From Streptomyces sp. NRRL F-5122 (GTDB taxonomy: Bacteria; Actinomycetota; Actinomycetes; Streptomycetales; Streptomycetaceae): DNA of 64,000 nt. The position numbers and the translations under genes were made by a program. The DNA is taken from assembly GCF_001507435.1 (NCBI RefSeq), contig NZ_LMWH01000015.1, positions 141,735 to 205,734 of the forward strand, read 5' to 3'. Of the stretch, positions 51,160-59,258 are shown in pieces. The notes beneath the pieces were generated by a model. It had not been told where the DNA came from and did no database searches. It saw only the letters and a list, made by a program, of their open reading frames with translations. Position 1 is the stretch's first letter. Every line of letters starts with the position of its first letter.

Positions 51160-51627
51160 CATCCGGCGTTGACGGAGTCCTGTCGGGGCGTCAAGCGAGG
51201 CCAGCCAAAACGCCCAAGAAGGATCTTCCTTTCCCGGGTGTTCGACGTGGTTGACGGCAGCGGCCCCGTCACTCATCGGGCAGAAGCGACCCCAGCCTGT
51301 CCAGAGCGGCCCGCTTCTCTGTGAGGTCCGCGTGCGCGTAAATGGTATGTCGGAGATCATGGAATCTGAAGTCCGGGCCGAGCCGCTCGCGGATGGGGTA
51401 GAGGCGCCGGTTCAGGTGCATGTCGATCACTCGTTGATGCTGTCGGCACCTTGTGCTCGTTGCGCGCCAGTTCCGGCGGGACATGACGTGGACTCACAGC
51501 GAACAGCGGCACAGACCATGCTTTCGGCCCAAGCCGGGTACTTCGCAGGTCAGCTGTGATCCGCATACGCACCTTCCGGCTCCTGAAGGGACAGGGGTTG
51601 TTTCCGGTGGAAGCGGTCCGCCCGTCC
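51160..51627. other. Region with only an integrase remnant
   Basis: 468 bases between the zinc-ribbon gene and the monooxygenase gene. Aside from the recombinase tail at 51269-51484 nothing is recognised. No tRNA gene or direct repeat that could be an attachment site was found. Confidence 0.5.
51269..51484 (-). pseudogene. Tyrosine-recombinase (integrase) C-terminal remnant
   Basis: Reverse-strand frame containing HQRVIDMHLNRRLYPIRERLGPDFRFHDLRHTIYAHADLTEK in part. FHDLRHT is the conserved box II (H-x-x-R) of phage-type integrases. The upstream catalytic Arg and the downstream Tyr box are missing. A degenerate leftover of an integrated element. Confidence 0.65.
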
Positions 51628-52824
51628 TCAGGCGGGCACCACGGGGGCGTCCCAGTCGATCCGGTACCGGTGCGTCCAGCCGAACATGTTCTCCGGCTTC
51701 AGGAACGTGCGCGTCGCCAATGGCATCAGCAGAGCCGTGATCTTCGTCGCGACCGGGCCCATCGACTTCTGGCTGTTGGTCTTCGCGGCCTGCGCTGCGA
51801 CCTTCTCCACCCTGCCCCGCCTCAGCTGCTCGTATGTCGCGAACGCCGAGCCCACATCAGGGACGTCCCGCAGGCACCGCGCCAACTGCACGGCGCTCTG
51901 GACCGCGAGGGACGCGCCCTGCCCGGAGCTGGACGACGGAGCGTGGGCCGCGTCGCCGACCAGGACCATCCGTCCCCGGTGCCACGTAGGCACCGAAGGC
52001 AGGATCTCCAGCCCTCCGAAAGTGAGGAGTTCGTGGTCGCCGGTGCCCCGGAGCAGATCGCGGCCGGGGACGTCCCCGGCCGCCCTCTCCCGCAGGATCC
52101 GCATCCATGCGGCCGACGGCGTCGCACGGGCCTGCTCCGCGCTGAGCGGCTCTTCGTGCGGCAGGTTGCCGAACCAGGCGGTGCCTCCGCCGGGCACCGG
52201 CCAGTAGCCGAGAAACGCGTGCTCGCCGAAGGCGAAGTACATGGTGTCCGGCCGCGCCTGAGGGACCTCCGTCTTCGAGTGGGCGCCGAAGCCGAGCAGG
52301 CCGGTGTACCGGGGGCCGGGCGCCGCCGGGTCGATCAGCTGCCGGACCGTCGACCGGATACCGTCGGCCCCGACCAGCACGTCTGCGGTCACCCGGGTCC
52401 CGTCGGCGAACTCGGCGGTGACGCCGGCCGGGGTTTCCTCGGCCCCGGTCAACCGCTTTCCGTACACGGTCTGTACGCCTGCCGCGGCGGCTCGCTCGCG
52501 CACAGCCCGGTAAAGGTCGGCACGCCACATCACCTGGCTTGGCGGCAGGCCCGTCAGGCCTGCGAACTCGCCCATCCGCCGGCCCCGCCCATCGGTCATG
52601 ACCATGCGGTGGATCGGCTGACCGGCCAAGCCATGGTCCACACCGACGACTTCGAGGGCGCTGAGCCCGTTGGGCGCGACCATCAGCATGCCACCGAGGT
52701 CGTCCGCCGTGTTCTCGTAGGCCTCGTGGACGGTCGCCTCGATGCCCGCCCTGCGCAGTGCGAGGGCCGTTGCCGGTCCGGCTATGCCGCCTCCGATGAC
52801 AGCCGCCGTCTTGATCGCACTCAT
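51628..52824 (-). CDS. FAD-dependent monooxygenase
   Basis: 398-aa class A flavin monooxygenase (PHBH/TetX-like fold). FAD fold AAVIGGGIAGPATALALRRAG, DG motif VLVGADGIRSTVRQ, and GD motif RMVLVGDAAHAPSSSSGQGAS. NAD(P)H and O2 are expected co-substrates. AAAGGGA precedes ATG 52824. It follows the hypothetical gene at 52859-53350 by 34 bp on the same strand, and both lie opposite a PadR gene. Together they look like a PadR-controlled detoxification unit. Substrate unknown; an antibiotic-modifying role is possible but not shown. Confidence 0.87.
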   Translation of the reverse strand: MSAIKTAAVIGGGIAGPATALALRRAGIEATVHEAYENTADDLGGMLMVAPNGLSALEVVGVDHGLAGQPIHRMVMTDGRGRRMGEFAGLTGLPPSQVMWRADLYRAVRERAAAAGVQTVYGKRLTGAEETPAGVTAEFADGTRVTADVLVGADGIRSTVRQLIDPAAPGPRYTGLLGFGAHSKTEVPQARPDTMYFAFGEHAFLGYWPVPGGGTAWFGNLPHEEPLSAEQARATPSAAWMRILRERAAGDVPGRDLLRGTGDHELLTFGGLEILPSVPTWHRGRMVLVGDAAHAPSSSSGQGASLAVQSAVQLARCLRDVPDVGSAFATYEQLRRGRVEKVAAQAAKTNSQKSMGPVATKITALLMPLATRTFLKPENMFGWTHRYRIDWDAPVVPA

Positions 52825-52858
52825 GCGTGTGTCCCTTTCCCGCGCCGGGGTCGGATGT

Positions 52859-53350
52859 TCAGTGGCCGTGCGAGCGTGCCGGGTCGTCGACGGTCGGGTG
52901 ACCGCCGGTCCTGTGGGCGAGCCGCAGGTCCTGGAGGTAGGCGCGGGAGCACATGGCGCTGAGGACCGCGATGCCGCCTCGGTGTACGCGGACCTCGCTG
53001 TCGGCTGCGACACCGGTCAGACGGATCCGGCGGGCGCCGGCGAGGGCCGAGTCCTGGGCGGTCCGGCCCTGCGCGTCCTTGACCTTGCCGCGGGCGGTCC
53101 AACGCAGGGCCCAGTGGTCGACGAAGGCGTCGTCCGGCACGAGCAGTTTGACCGTGGCGCGCTGGAGTTCCAGGTGCAGGTCGATGTCGTCGGGCATGTC
53201 CGGGGAGCGCAGATCGAGCACGGCCAGGCCCCGACGGGCGCGCACCTGGATGTGTCCGGTGCGGGTCCAGTTGCCCAGCCGCTTGGTCACGGCGTGGTCG
53301 GCGTGGATGCGCTCGGTGGCGTCGAGCGTCTCAGTGCTGGTGGTGGTCAT
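52859..53350 (-). CDS. Hypothetical beta-rich protein
   Basis: 163-aa cytoplasmic protein. The core alternates strands (HIQVRARRGLAVLDLRSPD, LHLELQRATVKLLVPDDAFV, WTARGKVKDA), like the right-handed beta-structure found in the C-terminus of some DUF1707/LiaF-type proteins. No catalytic motif. ATG 53350 (MTTTSTETLD) is preferred since GGAG then has nine-base spacing; ATG 53356 is too close to it. First gene of a two-gene operon with the FAD monooxygenase, opposite padR. Confidence 0.6.
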   Translation of the reverse strand: MTTTSTETLDATERIHADHAVTKRLGNWTRTGHIQVRARRGLAVLDLRSPDMPDDIDLHLELQRATVKLLVPDDAFVDHWALRWTARGKVKDAQGRTAQDSALAGARRIRLTGVAADSEVRVHRGGIAVLSAMCSRAYLQDLRLAHRTGGHPTVDDPARSHGH

Positions 53351-53392
53351 CTCCATGGTCTCCGTTCACTCGTGGTCCTTGCTTCTGGTCGA

Positions 53393-53409
53393 TAGTTGCA
53401 GTGCAACTA
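53393..53409. promoter_or_regulatory. PadR operator candidate
   Basis: TAGTTGCAGTGCAACTA, a palindrome perfect around its centre base, in the divergent region. CAACTAGT occurs twice just beyond (53404-53411 and 53419-53426), the first overlapping the palindrome. Likely binding region for the adjacent PadR protein. Confidence 0.6.
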
Positions 53410-53449
53410 GTATTAAGTCAACTAGTTTCAGTGTGGGTAATATGTCGGC

Positions 53450-54109
53450 ATGAGCACTCCGACCCGCAGCTCCCCGCTGGCCCTGACCGTGCTGGCCCTG
53501 CTGCACTTCCAGCCCCTGCACCCGTACGGGATCCAGAGACTGATCAAGCAGTGGGGAAAGGACCAGGTCGTCAATGTCGGCCAGCGCGCGAGCCTCTACC
53601 GGACGATCGACCGGCTCCTCGCAACGGGCCTGGTCACGGTCCGGGAGACCGGCCGCGACCAGCAGTACCCCGAGCGGACGGTGTATGAGCTGACCGATGC
53701 GGGGCGCTCGACCATGAGTGTCTGGCTGAAGGAGATGCTGGCCGCGCCGAAGCAGGAGTTCCCGCAGTTCCCCGCCGCGCTGTCCTTCGTCCTCATGCTC
53801 GCCCCGGAGGAGGCCCTCGAGGTGCTGGAACAGCGCGCCGCGACCGTCGCGGAGACCCTCGAAGCGCACGACAAGTCCTTGGCGGAGCAGACGGAGGTCC
53901 ACGGCCTGCCGCGGGTGACCACGCTCGAAGAGGAGTATCTGCGCGCGATGGCCGCCGCAGAACTGGACTGGATCCGCGCCGTCACGGACGATCTGTCCAG
54001 CGGTCGGCTCAGCTGGAGTTTCGAAGAGCTGACCGGTTTCGCCCAGAGCACGGGGCAGCAGGCCCTGACCGACCAGACGTCCTCGGAGCCGCATCACGAT
54101 CCACAGTGA
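53450..54109 (+). CDS. PadR-family transcriptional regulator
   Basis: 219-aa regulator. The winged helix-turn-helix (about 8-90) reads LALTVLALLHFQPLHPYGIQRLI, ASLYRTIDRLLATGLVTVRE and PERTVYELTDAGRSTM, and the C-terminal part is a long helical dimerisation domain (PadR_C-like). Divergent from the hypothetical/FAD monooxygenase operon, with palindromic DNA between, so it probably represses that operon and itself. Phenolic or antibiotic ligands are typical for the family. Confidence 0.88.
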   Translation: MSTPTRSSPLALTVLALLHFQPLHPYGIQRLIKQWGKDQVVNVGQRASLYRTIDRLLATGLVTVRETGRDQQYPERTVYELTDAGRSTMSVWLKEMLAAPKQEFPQFPAALSFVLMLAPEEALEVLEQRAATVAETLEAHDKSLAEQTEVHGLPRVTTLEEEYLRAMAAAELDWIRAVTDDLSSGRLSWSFEELTGFAQSTGQQALTDQTSSEPHHDPQ

Positions 54110-54121
54110 CCGCGCGCCGTA

Positions 54122-54265
54122 TTGGACGCCCTCGGTGTGGCCCAACCCGTCGTCGAGGCGTTGCTCCGTGCGCCGGCGGCGGACGTGGCACGCATGTGCC
54201 AAGTGCTGCCGCGCATCCTGGCGTACGGGCGCCCGGACGCCCGCGCAAGACTCGTCGAGCTGTAG
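54122..54265 (+). pseudogene. Short coding-like stretch in frame after the PadR stop
   Basis: Forty-seven sense codons in the same frame as padR begin 13 bases beyond its TGA: LDALGVAQPVVEALLRAPAA, then DVARMCQVLPRILAYGRPD and RARLVEL. Helical composition and third-position G/C look like real protein. No start codon with a ribosome site is present, except the TTG at 54122. It may be the tail of a lost gene, or reached by readthrough. Family unknown. Confidence 0.3.
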
Positions 54266-54371
54266 CGCGTAGAGCAGCGGAGTACAGCAACTACAGTGTT
54301 CCCGCACTGCCGGTAGCGCCCTCGAAGAGCCGAGTCACGCCGGCGACCGCCTGCGGCCGTTGTCCGCAGAG

Positions 54372-54731
54372 CTACACACCAGAAGGCCGTTGCTGCGGAT
54401 GCGAGTGGTAACGGCGGGCCGGACTACGGGTGGTGAGCCAGTAGACGAGGGCCGCTGGTGGGCAGAAGCACAGCAGCAGGATCAGCACCTGTCGGTCCGT
54501 CCCGGCCGAAGCCCGACCTGATGTCCTTCCCTCCGCCGGTAGATCCGCTGTGATGGTGCCGAGTTGAGCGGCGGTGGCTGCTTGGTAAACGATGGTCACG
54601 CGGTCTTCGAGTTCGGACAGGGTCAGTCGGCCGGCCACGTAGTCGTCTTTGAGTCGCTCCACGGCGTCATCGCGTTCCGCTTCCGAGACTTTGATCGCGA
54701 GCTTGTCGCGGGGTTCTTCAGCATGGTTCAT
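54372..54731 (-). CDS. DUF1707 domain protein with C-terminal membrane helix
   Basis: 119-aa protein. The DUF1707 domain (about 15-65: KVSEAERDDAVERLKDDYVAGRLTLSELEDRV) is a short helical, SHOCT-like domain common in actinomycetes. A hydrophobic segment (VLILLLCFCPPAALVYWLTT) follows near residue 85, then a basic tail. It overlaps the end of the ArsR-like gene by 14 bases, so the two are co-expressed. Function unknown. Confidence 0.75.
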   Translation of the reverse strand: MNHAEEPRDKLAIKVSEAERDDAVERLKDDYVAGRLTLSELEDRVTIVYQAATAAQLGTITADLPAEGRTSGRASAGTDRQVLILLLCFCPPAALVYWLTTRSPARRYHSHPQQRPSGV

Positions 54732-55305
54732 CCGGGCCTCCGGGCGACGGCGCGTTGGCGGACGGGCGATCGTGCAGGTCGATCACTGCGATGACGACCC
54801 GGGTCCAAACCCCTGAGGCGTCGTGGTTCCCGAACCGAGAGGCAAGTTCCGCGATGTGCCCGCGCAGCTCGGCAAGGGCCTCGTCGGTCAGCCGAAGGGC
54901 ACCGCGATGCAGGTCGACTTCTCGCCGCTGGCCAATCTCTCTGGCTTGGTAGGCGGCGTTGATGTCAGCCCGGGTCGCGTCGAGCATGGACCCGAGGAAC
55001 GCCGCCTGCTCCTCTGGAGTCGCACCATCCGCCGGTGGCTCGGTGACCGCGGGGGCGTAGACCCGTTCGACCTTGCCGCGAGCCAGCGGCCGGTATTCGG
55101 CGATCTCGATGAGCCCTGCTCGCTCCAGCCGGCCCAGGTGGTAGTAGAGCCGATCAACCGGCAGCCCTATGAGGTCGGCAAGTTCGCGGGCAGAGCGCGG
55201 CGTCTCCCACATCGCCTCCAACAGCCGGATGCGCAGGGGGTCGGCCAGTGCCTTGTGCACTCCATGCCATTGCCGGGGCGTAGGGGGAGAGGCTTCCGCA
55301 CTCAT
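54718..55305 (-). CDS. ArsR-like winged-helix regulator
   Basis: 195-aa regulator with an N-terminal ArsR/HTH_20 domain: HKALADPLRIRLLEAMWETPRSARELADLIGLPVDRLYYHLGRLERAGLIEIAEYRPLARGKVERVYAP. The C-terminal half is helical, with no metal-binding Cys motif, so a metal sensor is unlikely. First gene of an operon with the DUF1707 protein. ATG 55305 lies in an AT-rich stretch with no strong ribosome site (AGGGGGAGAGG lies inside the gene). Confidence 0.82.
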   Translation of the reverse strand: MSAEASPPTPRQWHGVHKALADPLRIRLLEAMWETPRSARELADLIGLPVDRLYYHLGRLERAGLIEIAEYRPLARGKVERVYAPAVTEPPADGATPEEQAAFLGSMLDATRADINAAYQAREIGQRREVDLHRGALRLTDEALAELRGHIAELASRFGNHDASGVWTRVVIAVIDLHDRPSANAPSPGGPDEPC

Positions 55306-55638
55306 TGACGATCAATCCGCATATTGAAGATGCCTCCAGTCACTGGAATTTTCTACAACGATGCGCCGTACAGCGGTAGTTCGCAAGACACGCGACGCCA
55401 GAACCGCGGCGGGCAGAAGGAGGACGTGCCCCGTACCCCAAGGTCGCCATGTCATCAACGCCCGCTCACAGGAGCCGACTTGGGAAGTCCGCCCCACACA
55501 CGCCGGCCTGTGACAGCCGTTGCTCCCGCTCTTCCCCGTCGCCGTTCCATGCGCATAGCCTTCGTTGTCATGCGCAACTCATCGTGACGGCGGAGGTCTG
55601 ACGCAGGCCGCGCGGTTCCCAGAAGAGGAGTGGCTTCC
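55306..55638. other. Divergent intergenic region
   Basis: 333 bases between the ArsR-like gene and the exported carboxypeptidase. AT-rich at 55306-55370, so promoter-like for the reverse gene. No clear palindrome or RNA feature. Confidence 0.5.
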
Positions 55639-56418
55639 ATGGATTGGGCACGACACTCCGGTCGAAGCATCGACCGTCGTACTGTGCTGAGAGGCGCGGC
55701 AGCAATGACGGCCGCGCTCGGTATGGCCGCAGTCGTCGAGGTCGGCTCCGCCGGCACGGCCGCGGCCTACGGCTGGACCCGAACCCTGCAGCAGGGCGTG
55801 TCCGGCTCCGACGTGGTGGAATTGCAGATCCGTGTCGGTGGCTGGGCCGCGTCGGGCGCTCAGCAGACCTATGTGGCCTGGGACGGAGAATTCGGTCCGG
55901 CCACGGCCGCCGCCGTCCAGCGCTTCCAGTCCGCCTACGGGTTGTCGGCGGACGGTGTTGTGGGTCCCCAGACCCAGGGTGTGCTCAACAGCCTCGAAAA
56001 GAGCGACGGATCGACCGCTCACTTCGCCTGGAGTGAGTTCACCTCCCATGACGGCTCGGGCTTCGGTGGCGGCAAGGTCGGTTCGACACAGGTCAAAGAG
56101 AATGTGCGCCGGCTGATGTACAAGCTGGAGGCGGTGCGCAGGAAGGCCGGAAACAGTTCGATCACCATCAACTCCGGCTTCCGCAGCACGTCCTACAACG
56201 CTTCGGTGGGCGGCGCGTCCAACAGCATGCACGTCTACGGAGACGCCGCCGACATCGTGGTCTCCGGTCACACCACCCTCCAGGTGTACCGAATCGCCGA
56301 AACGTGCGGCTTCTCGGGCCTCGAGGCGTACACACATTCCTGGCAGCACGTGGACAGCCGTGTGCAGTACCCCTCCTACCGCTCCGGCTCATGGTGGTGG
56401 GAGAGCGGCGTCGTGTGA
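55639..56418 (+). CDS. Exported peptidoglycan-binding M15 peptidase (D-Ala-D-Ala carboxypeptidase-like)
   Basis: 259-aa exported cell-wall enzyme. A Tat motif (DRRTVLRG) and hydrophobic stretch precede cleavage near residue 40 (AGTAAAYG). A PG_binding_1 domain (about 50-120: VVELQIRVGGW, AAVQRFQSAYGLSADGVVGPQTQGVL) is followed by a Peptidase_M15_3 domain (about 130-250) with zinc ligands in SMHVYGDAADIVV (His, Asp) and WQHVDSR (His). GGAG at 55627-55630 precedes ATG 55639. Acts on stem peptides or cross-bridges of the wall. Confidence 0.88.
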   Translation: MDWARHSGRSIDRRTVLRGAAAMTAALGMAAVVEVGSAGTAAAYGWTRTLQQGVSGSDVVELQIRVGGWAASGAQQTYVAWDGEFGPATAAAVQRFQSAYGLSADGVVGPQTQGVLNSLEKSDGSTAHFAWSEFTSHDGSGFGGGKVGSTQVKENVRRLMYKLEAVRRKAGNSSITINSGFRSTSYNASVGGASNSMHVYGDAADIVVSGHTTLQVYRIAETCGFSGLEAYTHSWQHVDSRVQYPSYRSGSWWWESGVV

Positions 56419-56461
56419 GTCACCGCATTCGGCACATGACGAGGGCGGGGTGTTCGGCGCG

Positions 56462-56875
56462 TCAGCCGGCCGTGTTCTCGACCCGCAGCCGTACTTGTTC
56501 CTGAAGGTTCCGCAGGCTGGCGTCGAGGGCCTCCTGTACCGACCGCTCGCCGGGATCGTGGTGTTCGTCGAAGAACGACAGATGGACAGTCACCTCGCTG
56601 GCGCCGCTGCCGATGCCGGCGACCTGGAGCCACCCCGCGTAGTAGCCCTCGTTGCGGGTGCCCCACTCGAGCCGCATCTGCTCCGGGCGGGCGCTGAGCA
56701 GCGCGGATGTGTCCTGCTCGTCGTGATCGTCGTGCACGGTGACGGCGGGCGGGTCCTCCACGTGCACGTGCAGGGCGTTCGGCAGCCAGCTGTCCAACCG
56801 GTCGAGGTCGGCGGCCTGCTCGAAGACCTGCTCGGGCAGCGCGGCCATGGTGCGTGAACGTTCGTACTCGGCCAT
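56462..56875 (-). CDS. SRPBCC (START-fold) protein
   Basis: 137-aa protein with a helix-grip fold: EYERSRTMAALPEQVFEQAADLDRLDSWLP at the start, strands in the middle, and the long C-terminal helix RSVQEALDASLRNLQEQVRLRVENTAG. It resembles polyketide cyclase/dehydrase-like lipid-binding proteins, but no biosynthetic genes are close. Convergent with the peptidase gene and divergent from a TetR gene. Ligand unknown. Confidence 0.8.
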   Translation of the reverse strand: MAEYERSRTMAALPEQVFEQAADLDRLDSWLPNALHVHVEDPPAVTVHDDHDEQDTSALLSARPEQMRLEWGTRNEGYYAGWLQVAGIGSGASEVTVHLSFFDEHHDPGERSVQEALDASLRNLQEQVRLRVENTAG

Positions 56876-57034
56876 CGGTACCGCTCCTCGTGTCGAGGTC
56901 GTACAGCCGGACGAGTGCCCGTTCCGCCGTAATCGAAGCGGTCCTGGGACCGGCCGCCGGAGCCCATGACGCTCGCATGTGCGGTGATCCCCGCGCGCGG
57001 CCTGTGCTGTGGCACCCGTGCACCCGCGCCGTTA

Positions 57035-57057
57035 CATTACTTTCAGAAGCTGTAATG
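57035..57057. promoter_or_regulatory. TetR operator candidate
   Basis: CATTAC (57035-57040) and GTAATG (57052-57057) are inverted copies 11 bases apart in an AT-rich island, 45 bases before the TetR start. It probably overlaps the promoter of that gene. Confidence 0.5.
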
Positions 57058-57101
57058 AATCGATGACGTGGTGCTGCGCTGCGCCGGGAGGCCGACAGCG
57101 G

Positions 57102-57782
57102 ATGAACAGGGGTGATCGCGACGTCGATGCCGGAGGCGGCGAGGCGTCGCGTCCCGGCACGAGCGACGGGACTCCCGCACGAGCCGGCGGCCGGCCGCGC
57201 GATCCGGCGATCGAGGACGCGATCATCCAGGCGACACGCAGACGTCTGATCACCGACGGCTACACCCGGATGACCATCGGGGACATCGTCGCCGACGCCG
57301 GTGTCACCCGGCCCACTCTCTACCGTCGGTGGGCCAACAAGTACGACCTGGTCGTCGATGCTCTCGCGTTCGGCTTCCGGGTGCAGCGCGAGGCATATCC
57401 CGATATCGACTTCGATGAACTGGCGCCGCTCGAGGCGTTCCGTGAGGCCGTGCGTCGACTCGATCCTCGGTACCACAACAAGGCCGCCATGGAGCTGCAC
57501 GGCAACTTCATGGCGGAGGCCGAGCGCGTCCCGGGTCTCCTCGAGCAGCTGCGTGAGCATGCGGTACAGCCTCGCTGCGAGGAGCTGACGGAGGTTCTTC
57601 GGGGGCTCCAGGAGCGTGGTGCCATCCGGAAGGACGTCGACCTCGACGTCGTCGTCTCGCTGTGTTTCGGAAGCTACTTCGCGGACTACCTGCGCACCGG
57701 TGAGGCCGTCACCGACTTGCCCGACCGGGTCGTCCGGACGCTCTGGCCCGCTCTTGCGGAGCAGTCCGCGCCCACCGACTGA
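57102..57782 (+). CDS. TetR-family transcriptional regulator
   Basis: 226-aa regulator. Helix-turn-helix RMTIGDIVADAGVTRPTLYRRWANKYDLV near residue 60, preceded by a Gly/Asp-rich tail, and a C-terminal domain of TetR_C type (FREAVRRLDPRYHNKAAMELHGNFMAEAERVPGLL). GGGAGG precedes ATG 57102. Candidate targets are itself and the divergent SRPBCC gene, whose start is 226 bp away. Its stop is only 9 bp from the end of the opposing phosphatase gene. Confidence 0.87.
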   Translation: MNRGDRDVDAGGGEASRPGTSDGTPARAGGRPRDPAIEDAIIQATRRRLITDGYTRMTIGDIVADAGVTRPTLYRRWANKYDLVVDALAFGFRVQREAYPDIDFDELAPLEAFREAVRRLDPRYHNKAAMELHGNFMAEAERVPGLLEQLREHAVQPRCEELTEVLRGLQERGAIRKDVDLDVVVSLCFGSYFADYLRTGEAVTDLPDRVVRTLWPALAEQSAPTD

Positions 57783-57791
57783 CCGGCGCTC

Positions 57792-58880
57792 TCAGGCGGT
57801 CGGTGCGTACTGGACGGCAACGAGCGCCACGTCGTCGTCGAGCCGGCCGCCCGTGTGCCGGACGAGGTCGTCGAGCACATGCCGGAGAAGGGCCTCCGGG
57901 TCGCCCTGCTCCGTGTGCCAGCGGGTGCCACGGTCCGCGAGCGGATAGAACCTGCCGGAATCGTCTCTCGCCTCGGCGAGACCGTCGGTGTACAGCAGGA
58001 ACACGTCGTGCGCGGCACAAGCGACGGTGTCCTGCCGGTAGGCGGCCGGGTCGAGGCTCGCCAGGCCCAGGGGCGGTGCGGGGGCGCGGCCGGACAGGGT
58101 GGTGATCCGGTGGTCGCGCAGCAGGAGGGGCGGGGGGTGTCCGCAGCTGACCATTCTCATGACGGCCCCGTCGCCGGGAAACTCCACCAGCAACGCGGTG
58201 ACGAAGCGCTCCGCCGCATCGGCGTCGGTGTGGGATGCCTCTGTGACATGGCGGCGCACGCTGCGCTCGAGTGCCGCGGCCAGGTCCGGAAGCGCGGCGT
58301 GCTGATGGGCCGCCTCACGGAAGGCTCCGAGCAGCGCCGCCGCATCGTCGAGTGCCCGCAGACCCTTGCCCTTGACGTCCCCGATGATGAGCCGAGTGCC
58401 GTACGGGGTCCGCGCCGCGGCGTAGAGGTCGCCTCCGACCCGGGCCAGGCTCTCGGCTGCACGGTACGCCGTGGCCACCCGCAGATTCGCGATACGGCGG
58501 GGGAGCGGCCTGAGAACGACGTGCTGGGTCGCCTCGGAGATCGCCCGCAGCCGGCCTGCTTCGTTGCGGACGCGCTCCCGGGCACGGCAGGTGGCGACGA
58601 GGAACACGGACACGGCGAGCAGGGCGGCGGCGTGGACGGGCATGACGGCGGAGTGGAGCAGGCCGTCACGGATGTCGCAGATCATCGCGGCCAAGAGCGA
58701 GAGGGCGGCCGCACCGCCCGTCCATCGCGCGGTCGAGAGCGCGGCCACCAGGACGGGCGCGGCGATGAGCAGGGAGCCCAGATGAACGCTGGCGGGCACC
58801 ACGAGGGCGATCACGCTGATACCCACGACCGGTGCGACCGATGCGGCTGTGGCCGGGCCATGTCGTACGGGACTGCTCAA
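57792..58880 (-). CDS. Membrane-bound PP2C (SpoIIE-type) phosphatase
   Basis: 362-aa protein. Four hydrophobic helices (about 13-100) anchor a cytoplasmic SpoIIE/PP2C domain (about 130-360) with GGDLYAAARTPYG, IIGDVKGKG, LYTDGLAEARDD and the terminal DDVALVAVQ. It is the common streptomycete membrane phosphatase type, thought to act on anti-sigma antagonists. TTG 58880 is taken as the start since AAGGAGA lies nine bases before it. Unlike the enzyme at 7018-8787 it has no PAS or GAF sensor. Confidence 0.88.
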   Translation of the reverse strand: MSSPVRHGPATAASVAPVVGISVIALVVPASVHLGSLLIAAPVLVAALSTARWTGGAAALSLLAAMICDIRDGLLHSAVMPVHAAALLAVSVFLVATCRARERVRNEAGRLRAISEATQHVVLRPLPRRIANLRVATAYRAAESLARVGGDLYAAARTPYGTRLIIGDVKGKGLRALDDAAALLGAFREAAHQHAALPDLAAALERSVRRHVTEASHTDADAAERFVTALLVEFPGDGAVMRMVSCGHPPPLLLRDHRITTLSGRAPAPPLGLASLDPAAYRQDTVACAAHDVFLLYTDGLAEARDDSGRFYPLADRGTRWHTEQGDPEALLRHVLDDLVRHTGGRLDDDVALVAVQYAPTA

Positions 58881-59258
58881 GGCCTTGTCTCCTTGCCCAT
58901 CTTCTTTGCGAGGCCCCCGTCCGGTGCCCGCCGGGTGAGGCGTGCGTCGCGGGGAATTGATCTACGGGAAATCCCAGGTCAAGCCCGTGATTCTTGGGCG
59001 GTGAGTTTCTTTACAGTCGCTACCTCTAACGAAATGGATGCCACGGTGATTCCCGGGAGCGGAATGCGCGGCTGCCCGGAGCTCGGGCTCAGGACGGGGT
59101 TGACATGAGGATGTCCGTATCTGTGGGGAGCTCGTCCGTTCGGCCATGGCGGACGCTGAGGGGAGGCGGGAGGCTGGAAACACGACGGATCGGCGGGCGA
59201 TCGGGTGTCGCCTCAGCCGCCGGACCTCAAAATTGATGCGAAAGGCCAGGTGACGACC
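58881..59258. other. Divergent intergenic region
   Basis: 378 bases between the phosphatase and HD-domain genes. TTTCTTTACAGTCGCTACCTC near 59004 is the most AT-rich part and may belong to a promoter. An in-frame extension of the HD gene to 59205 lacks conservation-like character. Confidence 0.45.
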
